In this document: positions 29,587 through 37,394 of the stretch, piece after piece
Layout of the letters: the number at the start of each line of letters is the position of its first letter
How positions within the stretch are numbered: the first letter of the stretch is position 1
Source: JADKAV01 sp037045455
Lineage (GTDB): Bacteria > Actinomycetota > Actinomycetes > S36-B12 > UBA10799
Assembly (NCBI GenBank): GCA_037045455.1
Contig: JBAOIN010000012.1
Location: forward strand, 434,001-498,000
Direction: 5' to 3'
Length of the DNA: 64,000 nt
Notes under the pieces: model-generated
Database searches by the model: none
Seen by the model: only the letters and a program-made list of their open reading frames with translations
Told to the model about the DNA's origin: nothing
Program-made: the position numbers and the translations under genes

Positions 29587-31028
29587 GTGTCGAGGGCAGC
29601 GATCAGTTGTGGAGCTGCGGCGACCGCGCAGGCCGGCGCGGGAGTCCTGAGGGCCGGGGGCAACGCCGTTGACGCCGTGATCGCAGCAGCGTTCGCCTCG
29701 ACCGTCGCCGAACCCGGGGTCTCCAGCCTCGGGCGGCGGCGGTTTCCTGTTGGTGCGCCAGGCGTCCGGAGCGGCTCCAGCGTGCTGCTGGACTTCTTCA
29801 CCAGCGTGCCTTCCGGGCCCCGATGGGTGCCGGTGCGAGACGGTGACCGTGCGCGTACGCCGGGACCACGCAGGACTTCCACGTCGGTCCGCAGACCGTG
29901 GCCGTGCCGGGTTGCCTGGACGGCTTTCTGGGCAGCGCACGCTCGGTGGGGTTCGTTGCCGCTGTCAGACGTTGTGGCGCCGGCCGCCCGACTACGCGCG
30001 GCGACGGGAGTGGTGCTCGATGCTGGTGCCGCGCACGCGATGGAGTTGATCGCGCCGGTGCTGTTGCTGACGCCGCGAGATCCGCGCCCGGATGGCCCCG
30101 GACGGACACCTGCTGCGAGCCGGTGAGACAGTTGGTCGACGCTGAATTGGCTCGAGACCCTGGTCGCGATCGGGGCCGGGCCGACTTGCGGGAGTCAGGA
30201 CCTGACCTACGCCGATCCGGTGACGCCCGCCGACGTCCGCAGTCCTACACGGTCATCGAGCGGGAACCGTCTGAACGTCCCGATCCGGGGCGGCCGACTG
30301 CTCACCAACCCGTTGCCGAGCCTGGGCGGTTCGATCGTGGCGCACGTTCTGGGCGACCTGGCGGGGGAGTCGCACCCGGCGCCCGGTGGCCTCTGGCGCG
30401 AAGCCTTGGTCGAGACCACCGACTGGCTCAAGGCACAGGTGACAGGGACGGTGTCGACCACCGGCACCACCCACATCAGCGTCATTGACACCGACGGCTT
30501 GTGTGCCGCGCTGACCCTGTCGAACGGACTGGGCAGTGGGGTCGTGCTGCCGGGCACTGGCATCCACCTCAACAACATGATGGGCGAGGACGATCTGCAC
30601 CCCGGAGGTGCTGCTGCAGCCGTCGCCGGGTGAACGGATCCGTTCGATGATGGCGCCCAGCCTCGTGGAGTTCGACGACGGACTGGTCGCGCTGGGCAGC
30701 GGTGGGAGTGCCCGCATCCGTAGTGCCATGGCGCAGGGTGATCACGCTGCTGACCGGGCACGATGCCGATCTGGCGCGGAGCTATCGAAGCCCCCCGCAT
30801 CCACGTGGACGAGGCCGGTGTGGTGCAGGTCGAGCCGGGCCTGGACCGCGCATCAGCGCTGGCGGCGCTTGGCGCAGTTCGCGCCGGTCAACGAGTGGCC
30901 GGAGCGGCCACTTCTACTTCGGCGGTGTCAACGCCGTGCACCTGCTGCCGGGTGGGGAAGTGCGGGCCCATGCCGACCCGCGGCGCGGGGGTGCGTGCCG
31001 GCTCGTGGGACTAGTCCGCGCCACCTGA
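29587..31028 (+). CDS. ggt: Gamma-glutamyltranspeptidase, frame broken several times
   Basis: It hydrolyses or transfers gamma-glutamyl groups. GTG 29587 begins VSRAAISCGAAATAQAG; GVLRAGGNAVDAVIAAAF is the family N-terminus. The autocatalytic Thr is in TTGTTHISVID near 30470, and the C-terminal GGVNAVHLLPGG with DPRRGGACRLVG completes the small subunit. Several added bases are needed between 29730 and 30970. The start lies a few bases from the truncated istA, so its original promoter may have been lost. Confidence 0.85.
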
Positions 31029-31060
31029 AGCGGCACAGATCGGCGCCGGGCGACAAGCCA

Positions 31061-31093
31061 GAACCCCCGGCCGCGCTCGGCAACCGGGGGCTC
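31061..31093. terminator. Hairpin between convergent ggt and Rpf-like gene
   Basis: Arms GAACCCCCGG (31061-31070) and CCGGGGGCTC (31084-31093), 9 of 10 bases paired, 13-nt loop. Confidence 0.5.
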
Positions 31094-31107
31094 TCGACGT
31101 TGAGCGA

Positions 31108-31574
31108 TCAGGCGCAACCCCAGGGGCCCCACCCGCTGCGCTTCCACAGGCGGTAGGCCATGTGGTCCTGCGCGAACTTCGGAGCCTGGTGGGCGTACGA
31201 GGAGTACATGCCGCCACCGACGCCGCGCCACGTGCCCGCAGCGAACTGGTAGGCGCCGTAGTAGCCGTTGCCGGTGTTCGATGCCGTAGTTGCCACCGGA
31301 CTCGCACGACACGCACAGCGCGCGGCTTGGCGCCGGCGGCCCACACCTTCGCTGCCGCGATCTCACGCAGCTGCTTCTTTCCGAGGTGGTAGCGCTTGAC
31401 GTACTTCACCTGGATCGGGAACCGGTTGGCGTAGCCCCGGGAGGCCTTGTCGTTGTTACGGTCCTTCTTCACCGCAACCTGGGCGGCCGAAGCCGGCGTG
31501 GCGACAGTCGTGGCACCGATGCCGGCGATCGTCAGGGCAGCGAAGGGCACAGCAATTGCTTTACGCAAGATCAT
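31108..31574 (-). CDS. Secreted resuscitation-promoting-factor/transglycosylase-like protein, frame broken twice
   Basis: About 155 residues. The signal peptide (MILRKAIAVPFAALTIAGIG, cleaved after about TPASA) is followed by a basic linker and a C-terminal domain LCVSCESGGNYGINTGNGYYGAYQF with the catalytic Glu of Rpf/lysozyme-like enzymes, then TWRGVGG and a GPWGCA end. Two extra bases near 31279 and 31324 break the frame. It probably cuts peptidoglycan outside the cell. The start has AAGGA upstream; a perfect CRP-type site lies 172 bp upstream. Confidence 0.82.
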
Positions 31575-31745
31575 TTCCTTGGTCGAACGTCCCCCTCACG
31601 CGGTCATGAACTGCACCGCGGTCCATGGGGCGGTCAGGGCCTTTGGCGGGGCCCGCTGAGCATCGAAACTCTTCCGACGCCTTCCCTTCGACCCTGACAC
31701 AGTTCGAACACAGCCCACAACCAGTTGTGAACAACGCCACGGCGG

Positions 31746-31761
31746 TGTGATGGGGGTCACA
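31746..31761 (+). promoter_or_regulatory. Perfect CRP/GlxR-type binding site
   Basis: TGTGATGGGGGTCACA matches TGTGA-N6-TCACA exactly. It lies between the divergent Rpf-like and ABC exporter genes, centred 47 bases upstream of the ABC start and well placed to act on either promoter. CRP-family proteins control rpf genes in mycobacteria and corynebacteria. Confidence 0.65.
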
Positions 31762-31787
31762 TCAGGCGGATGTTCACACCACCGAAC

Positions 31788-31793
31788 TAAGGT
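31788..31793 (+). promoter_or_regulatory. -10 box of the ABC exporter (leaderless)
   Basis: TAAGGT ends seven bases before ATG 31801. Confidence 0.5.
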
Positions 31794-31800
31794 CACGCTT

Positions 31801-32785
31801 ATGGCGAATGCGATCGAGGCGCAGGGTCTCGTGAAGATCTATCCAGCGCGCCGAGGCGCTCCCGAGGTCAGGGCGCTTGGACGGAGTTGACCTCGTTGTC
31901 CCCGAGGGAACAGTCCTGGGATTGCTCGGCCCCAACGGCGCGGGCAAGACCACGACGGTGCGCATCCTGACCACGCTGCTGCGCCCGGACGGCGGCTCGG
32001 CCCGGGTCGCGGGCTTCGACGTCGTCACGCAGTCGCAGGACGTGCGCCGGTCGATCGGCCTGTCCGGGCAGTACGCCGCGGTCGACGAGAACCTCACCGG
32101 CTGGGAGAACCTCTACATGTTCGGCCGGTCTGTACGAGCTGCCCAAGGCGCAGGCCAAGACCCGGGCGGACGAGCTGCTGGACCAGTTCGCCCTCGACCG
32201 ACGCCGCCAGGCCGCACCATCAAGACGTACTCCGGCGGTATGCGCCGGCGGCTGGACCTGGCCGCCGCCCTGATCGGCCGGCCCAACCTGCTATTCCTGG
32301 ATGAGCCCACGACCGGGCTGGACCCCCGTAGCCGGCTGGCCATGTGGGACGTGATCCGCAGCCTGGTCGCCGAGGGAACGACACTGTTGCTGACGACCCA
32401 GTACCTGGAGGAAGCCGACGAACTCGCCGACATCATCGCGGTTGTCGACACCGGCCGGATCATCGCCAAAGGAACGGCCGACGAGCTCAAGGCGCAGGTC
32501 GGCGGGGAGCGCATCGAGCTGGTGGTGCGCGATCGCGGGGAGATGGAACGGGCCCGCGGGCTGCTGGGCGAGATGACCTCGGACGTGACCCTGGAAGAGC
32601 ACACCCGGCGCTTGACGGCCGGCTCGTCCGGCGGGGCTCAGCAGCTGGTCGAGGTTGTGCGCAGGTTCGGTGAGGAAGGCATCGCGGTCGACGACATCGC
32701 GCTACGCCGGCCGACGCTGGACGACGTCTTCCTGACGCTGACCGGCCACCACACCGTCGAGGAGAGCGTGGAGGAAAGCGCATGA
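31801..32785 (+). CDS. ABC transporter ATP-binding protein (DrrA-like), frame broken in two places
   Basis: About 327 residues from ATG 31801 (MANAIEAQGLVKIYPARRG). Walker A is LLGPNGAGKTTTVRIL, the signature is YSGGMRRRLDLAAAL, Walker B is NLLFLDEPTTGLDP, and the switch His becomes Gln in LLLTTQYLEEAD, as often in the DrrA class. One extra base near 31876 breaks the frame early; three more between 32130 and 32212 scramble about 28 residues but restore the frame. It energises drug or lipid export with the downstream permease (ATGA overlap). Confidence 0.9.
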
Positions 32786-33597
32786 CCACCCAGAACGCCG
32801 CTGTGTCCAAGAACACCGCCGTCTCGGACGCGATGGTCATCACCTGGCGCAACCTCAAGCGGATCCCCCGCATCCCCGAACTCGCGGTCTTCGCGGTGCT
32901 GCAGTCGATCATGTTCGTGCTGCTCTTCGCCTTCGTGTTCGGCGGTGCGATTCCGTTGCCCGGCGGCGGGGACTACAAAGAGTTCCTGATGCCCGGCATC
33001 TTCGCCCAGACGATCGTGTTCGCCTCAGCCACGACGGCGATCGGCATGACCGACGACATGGGCAAGGGCTTGATCGACCGGTTCCGCTCACTGCCAATGG
33101 CCCGCTCCGCGGTGCTGTCGGGCCGCACGGTGGCCGACACGATCTACCAGGCGGGCATCCTCGTGGTGCTGATGCTGGCCGGCTTGGTGGTCGGCTGGCG
33201 GGTGAACAACGGCCTCGGCCAGTTCCTGCTCGCGGTGGTGCTGCTGCTCGCGTTCGCGCACGTGATGGCGTGGCTGGGGATCTGGATCGGGCTGTCGGTG
33301 CCGAACACGGAGACCGCCCAGCAGCTGACGTTCGTGACCATCTTCCCGCTGACGTTCATCTCCAACGTGTTCGTGCCGCCGGCGTCGCTGCCCGGCATTC
33401 TGCAGCCGATCGCTGAGTGGAACCCCGTGAGCACGCTGACGGCGGCCACCCGCGAGCTGTTCGGCAACCCAAACCCGTACGTGGGCGATGGCATCCCGGG
33501 GCAGTACCCGATCCTGGTCACGGTGGCCTGGATGGTGGTGTTCCTGGCGCTGTTCGCGCCGTTGGCGATCCGCAAATACCGCAACATCAGCAGGTGA
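32782..33597 (+). CDS. ABC-2 type transporter permease (DrrB-like)
   Basis: 271 residues, six hydrophobic segments. FEATURES: a cytosolic start, FGGAIPLPGGGDYKEFLMPGI, DDMGKGLIDRFRSLPMARSAVL and TFISNVFVPPASLPG with GNPNPY near the end, as in daunorubicin-resistance permeases. It forms the membrane part of the exporter encoded just upstream, with ATGA overlap at 32782-32785. The exported compound is unknown. Confidence 0.9.
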   Translation: MTTQNAAVSKNTAVSDAMVITWRNLKRIPRIPELAVFAVLQSIMFVLLFAFVFGGAIPLPGGGDYKEFLMPGIFAQTIVFASATTAIGMTDDMGKGLIDRFRSLPMARSAVLSGRTVADTIYQAGILVVLMLAGLVVGWRVNNGLGQFLLAVVLLLAFAHVMAWLGIWIGLSVPNTETAQQLTFVTIFPLTFISNVFVPPASLPGILQPIAEWNPVSTLTAATRELFGNPNPYVGDGIPGQYPILVTVAWMVVFLALFAPLAIRKYRNISR

Positions 33598-33641
33598 GCG
33601 CATTTAAGGGCTGCCCTTCAACGCGGTGTTCAGAAAAGCCA

Positions 33642-33728
33642 ATCCGTTAGCGTTCCGGGCATCCGTTAGCGGCACGGGCGGGGTTTTGGCGTCCGGCGTG
33701 CTAACCGATTCCCGGCATGCTCACCGAT
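33642..33728. repeat. Four-box palindromic element, ATCSGTKAG type, 40-bp centre
   Basis: Boxes ATCCGTTAG (33642), ATCCGTTAG (33661), CTAACCGAT (33701) and CTCACCGAT (33720): 19, 40 and 19 bp between starts. It lies between the convergent permease and oxidoreductase genes. Confidence 0.8.
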
Positions 33729-33786
33729 CACGACTTCCGTGCCGGACACACGCCGTGAGCGGGGGTCACCTCGCGGCGTGGTCCGC

Positions 33787-35432
33787 TCAGGAGGCCGTAA
33801 CTGGCTCGGGCACTAGCAGCTTCTCGTCCAGTTCCGACTTCTGGAAGATCCCGATGGCGCCCTTGAGACCGACCGTCATCACGATGTTCAGAAGGAACAG
33901 CACGAGCCCGGCCAGCAGCATGGCGCCGCAGATGGCGGCCAGCCACATGTAGGGCGCGTACTCACCGTTGTAGTAGATGGTGCGCCGCAGCATGCCCTGC
34001 AGCCCGGCCATTCCCATGAAGGCGCCCATCCCGATGCCACCGATCAACTGCAGCCAGAAGTGCCAGTTCGCCAGCTTCTGACTCCACAACTCCGCTCCGT
34101 TGGTCAGGATCGGCAACAGGAAGTAGATGGCCGAGTACAGCGTCATCGTCAACCCGACCAGCACCGCCACGTGTACGTGCGGGCCGACCACCCACTGGGT
34201 GTTGTGCAGGATCCGGTTCAGCCCGGAATCCGCCTGCAGGATGCCGGCGGGCACGGCCAGCGCGAACCCGAGCAAGCCACCGAGCAGGAACTTCAGCGGG
34301 TTGGTCATCTCCAGCGGACGGGCCGCCCACAGCGTGGCCAGCGTGATGAAGAACGCCAACCCCTGGGTGATCAGTTCGAACATCGTCACCATCTCGCCGG
34401 AGACCACCTTGAGGATCGCGGGCTGGCCCTGGTCACTGAGCAGGTGATGAGACCACACGGTCCACGAGACCACGAGCTCCAGAGCCAGGAGCGCACGCGC
34501 CCAGTTCTGCATGAACAGCGAGCGACCGGTGATCAGGGTGGCCAGCAGATACCAGGTGCCCGCCACGAAGATCAGCACCAAGCCGTCGGCAACGAGGTCC
34601 AGACCCCACCAGAACCAGTTCTTGTACAGCAGCGAGTCGATGGCACTCTGGCGCAAATCAGTGCCGAACAGGTTCGCAACCATGTAGACGAGGATCAGTA
34701 CGCCGGTGAACAGGATGATGCCGGCGTTGAACGCGACGTCGATGGTGCCACGGGCGATGGCCACGACAGGCAGCGGCGTGAGGAAGTCGGAGTCCTGGCG
34801 ACGGCGTTTGCCCGGTGAACAGGTTCTTCAGGCCGGTGAAACCCATCGCGTCCAGGAACGTGGCGACCTTTCGGCACGTGCGGTTCGCCCTCGGGCGTGT
34901 ACAGCAGCGTCGCGAAGATGTTGACCACGAAGAAGATCGTCCCCAGCATGATCAGCGCGATGCCGGTGATGAAGATCGCACCGGCCAGGGCGTTGAACTG
35001 CGTGAAGTCCGCAGGCAGCGGCCAGTACAGCGTGTACAGCGGCGCGTAGTGCGACACGAAACCGTCGAACCAGAACGTGAACGTGCCGACGGCAATCAGC
35101 CCGCAGGTCCAGTTCGCCAGCTTGACGCTCCACAGCGGTTTCTTCAACAGGAACGGCACGAGGAACAGGAATGCGCCGAACACGAGCATGTAGGTCGAGC
35201 CGAAGATGCCGACCAGCGGGTGGGCGGTGAGAATCCCGAAGTACTGCTTGGTGCCGATGATCGAGATCTGATCCACCGCGAAGATGCGCATGATCACGCC
35301 CTCGATGGCAGCGAACCCGTAGTAGACCAACCCGATGATGACGAAGCGCAGTGTCAGCTTCTGCATGGGCGTCTGGGTCGACGGGTGGAATGCGCCCTTG
35401 TTGCCCTCGAGCAGGGTCGTTGTGAATGACAT
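33787..35432 (-). CDS. Non-canonical heme-copper oxidoreductase subunit I, frame broken twice
   Basis: About 548 residues with about 14 hydrophobic segments. Heme ligands are present: His in the second segment (TAHPLVGIFG) and HVH in HNTQWVVGPHVHVAVL, as in ba3 oxidases. The two adjacent His of the CuB/FeB site are present (VWSHHLLSDQG). The third, first-position His (HPxVY or VVHLW) is replaced by Asp in WWGLDLVADG (codon 34597-34599), 50 residues before the HH pair, as expected. Two extra bases near 34810 and 34878 break the frame. It is not an ordinary cytochrome oxidase; members of the alternative NOR families are the best guess. Confidence 0.8.
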
Positions 35433-35441
35433 GTCAGCCCC

Positions 35442-36002
35442 TCACGCTTCGCAACCGGTGACGCGGATCGCGTCCTTGAGGATCATCTGGGCGCCTTCCG
35501 GCCCGGAGTACTCCGTGGACCGGAGCGTGAAGTCGCCGGGCTCGGTGAACTTCCACTTGATGGTGTTGTCATCCCGCCACGGCACGACCTGCATTTGGAA
35601 GATCATGCTGTTGTCGGGGCGGAAGACACCGAACCCGTAGGTCAGGTCGTTCGAGACCACATTGAACTCGGTGTACTCGTTGCACGGAACCTCGAGCACA
35701 TCGGCAGGCATCGAGAACTGGTGATCCTGCATCGTGATGTCGTAGGTCTGCGCCGCCGGGTACGCTGCGGCGTTCAGATCGACGTGCTTCCACGGGATCG
35801 TGAAGTACGTGAAGAGGTGGATCGAAACGCCCACTGTCACCAGAAATCCGACGAAAGTGTAGAACGCCTTTGGGCTGACCTTCGACGGTCCCTTGCGGGT
35901 GATGTTGTAGGCGAACCAGGCCATCAAGAGGATGATGACCGAGACGTAAATCGTGTAAATGATGGTCTGTCCCCAAAGGACAGTATGCGTCGTGACTGAC
36001 AC
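35442..36002 (-). CDS. Heme-copper oxidoreductase subunit II-like protein without a CuA site
   Basis: 186 residues from GTG 36002, with GGAGG upstream. A short cytosolic start, two membrane helices (about 9-28, 45-65) and a cupredoxin domain (about 80-186). The CuA loop, normally Cys-x3-Cys-x3-His-x2-Met, reads STEYSGPEGAQM: both Cys are Ser and the His is Gly. Hence it cannot bind CuA. It lies 9 bp before subunit I; a quinol rather than cytochrome c may be the donor (inferred). Confidence 0.78.
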   Translation of the reverse strand: MSVTTHTVLWGQTIIYTIYVSVIILLMAWFAYNITRKGPSKVSPKAFYTFVGFLVTVGVSIHLFTYFTIPWKHVDLNAAAYPAAQTYDITMQDHQFSMPADVLEVPCNEYTEFNVVSNDLTYGFGVFRPDNSMIFQMQVVPWRDDNTIKWKFTEPGDFTLRSTEYSGPEGAQMILKDAIRVTGCEA

Positions 36003-36062
36003 TGCTGACCTCCCCTGCGGCCTTCTTCCACGCTAGTGATCACGGGGTGCTGAGCAGGTCGA

Positions 36063-36077
36063 TTGATACATGATCAG
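36063..36077 (+). promoter_or_regulatory. Possible FNR/CRP-like palindrome upstream of the oxidoreductase genes
   Basis: TTGATACATGATCAG resembles TTGAT-N4-ATCAA but has a 5-base spacer. It lies 61-75 bases upstream of the subunit II start. Weak. Confidence 0.25.
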
Positions 36078-36086
36078 AAATCGTTT

Positions 36087-36749
36087 CTAGGCCGAATCGT
36101 TAGCAAACTTGGGGTTTCTGGGGTTCAGAAGCATCCGCGTCCACAGGTCAGTGAGGAAGTCCTGGAACTCCCGGGGGCTCCAGCATCGTTGCTCTAGCAA
36201 GGACCAGAACTCGGCAGCGTTGGTCGCCCACACTATGTCGGCCACCTTTCTGTCGCTGAGATCCGGCCGCACTTCCCCGGTGGCCCGCAGCTCCTCGGCG
36301 AACTGCAGCATGTTGCGCGCCCGGCGATCCACGAGGGCCTGCCAGGCGTCACGGCAGGACGTGTCCGTGTCGCCGGCCTTGCGCAGCGCTTCCTGCAGAG
36401 GGCCGATGGCGGGCACCAGTTCGGACACGGCTTCGGCATACACCTCGAGCTTCCCGGCGGCAGTGGGCTTGGCCCGGACGGCACGTACGTAGTCGCGCTG
36501 CGAGGCCTGTTCACCTCCAAGCAGTTCGTCGATGACTGCTCGCAGAATCTGCGGCTTGCGTCCGACGGCGGCATACAGAGTGTCGACGGACACGCCCGCT
36601 TCCTGCGCGATCGACGCGATTGCCGTCGCCTGATAACCGCGTTCGCTGAACAGCCTGCGCGCAGCCTGCAGAATCCGTTGCCGCGTGGCAGCTGCTTGCG
36701 CCTGGCGTTGCGGCGACCGGTAGCGCCGGGTCTTGACGGGATCTGTCAT
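36087..36749 (-). CDS. TetR-family transcriptional regulator
   Basis: 220 residues from ATG 36749 (MTDPVKTRRYRSPQRQ), with AGCGTA (TACGCT on minus) seven bases upstream. The HTH is GYQATAIASIAQEAGVSVDTLYAAVGRK. The C-terminal domain has no known ligand. The gene is upstream of the oxidoreductase genes in the same direction and divergent from the cupin gene, so it may control either. Confidence 0.88.
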   Translation of the reverse strand: MTDPVKTRRYRSPQRQAQAAATRQRILQAARRLFSERGYQATAIASIAQEAGVSVDTLYAAVGRKPQILRAVIDELLGGEQASQRDYVRAVRAKPTAAGKLEVYAEAVSELVPAIGPLQEALRKAGDTDTSCRDAWQALVDRRARNMLQFAEELRATGEVRPDLSDRKVADIVWATNAAEFWSLLEQRCWSPREFQDFLTDLWTRMLLNPRNPKFANDSA

Positions 36750-36767
36750 GAGTTCTAGCGTAACAAT

Positions 36768-36794
36768 ATTCGTCCGAATCTCCTTAGGATGAAT
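36768..36794. promoter_or_regulatory. Candidate TetR operator between TetR and cupin genes
   Basis: ATTCGTCCGAAT (36768-36779) is palindromic, and GGATGAAT (36787-36794) repeats its half-site in inverted form. The region covers the cupin 5' end and the TetR promoter. Confidence 0.4.
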
Positions 36795-36806
36795 AAGGAG
36801 GCACCC

Positions 36807-37310
36807 ATGAGTGAGCCGAACCTCACAGCCGTCTACCGCCCAAGCGGTACCGGACCCATGACCTGGGCCATGAACTCGCTGTTTGAACACCTTCTGGGCT
36901 CTGAGCAGACCGAAGGTGAGCTGGGCGTGGCACTGGTGACGCAACCACCCGGGATCGCTCCACCACTGCACCGGCACACCAACGAGTCCGAGGCGTTCTT
37001 CGTCCTCGAAGGCACGCTGACCTACCGCGCCGGCGATGAAACGTACGACATGGCCGCGGGCGATTTCGTGTGGTTGCCGAAGGGTCTACCGCACGCCTTC
37101 CGCATCACCGGCAACTCGCCGGCCCGCATGCTCGCGCTAACCAACCCTGGCGGACTGCTGAGCCTGTACGACGAAGTCGGGGTGCCGGCCGCGCAACGGC
37201 GGCTTCCCGACGGCGCGGGCCGACCCATCGGCGAGGAGATCGCCCGGTGGAACGAGATCGGTCCCCGCTACGGTCTGCAGGTGCTAGGCCCGCCGCTCGC
37301 CGCTGCGTGA
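36807..37310 (+). CDS. Cupin-domain protein
   Basis: 167 residues from ATG 36807, with AAGGAGG five bases upstream (preferred over ATG 36789). The two cupin motifs are visible: HRHTNESEAFFVLEG with two His and one Glu metal ligands, and LPKGLPHAFRI. Such proteins are quercetin-dioxygenase-like or sugar/peroxide binding. It is divergent from TetR; no substrate can be named. Confidence 0.82.
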   Translation: MSEPNLTAVYRPSGTGPMTWAMNSLFEHLLGSEQTEGELGVALVTQPPGIAPPLHRHTNESEAFFVLEGTLTYRAGDETYDMAAGDFVWLPKGLPHAFRITGNSPARMLALTNPGGLLSLYDEVGVPAAQRRLPDGAGRPIGEEIARWNEIGPRYGLQVLGPPLAAA

Positions 37311-37386
37311 AGATCAACATCACCGTTTGAACCATGCTGCACCGTTCGGAACGGTGCACGATTGTACAAAGGGTGATGTTGATCTT
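37310..37386. repeat. Four-box palindromic element, CACCGTT type
   Basis: Perfect 15-bp outer arms AAGATCAACATCACC (37310-37324) and GGTGATGTTGATCTT (37372-37386), plus an inner palindrome TGCACCGTTC/GAACGGTGCA (37338-37358). Boxes CACCGTT start at 37321 and 37340; inverted AACGGTG at 37350 and AAGGGTG at 37369. The period is 19 on each side, and the centre spacing is 10. It lies between convergent genes. Confidence 0.78.
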
Positions 37387-37394
37387 AAGCAGTT

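Noticed and set aside
31575..31745. A c-di-AMP (ydaO-type) riboswitch before the Rpf-like gene, as in some actinobacteria
   Set aside because: The conserved core segments of that riboswitch are not recognisable in the 170-nt leader.
36063..36077. An FNR-type site for the oxidoreductase genes
   Set aside because: The spacer is 5 rather than 4 bases, so it is kept only as a weak note.
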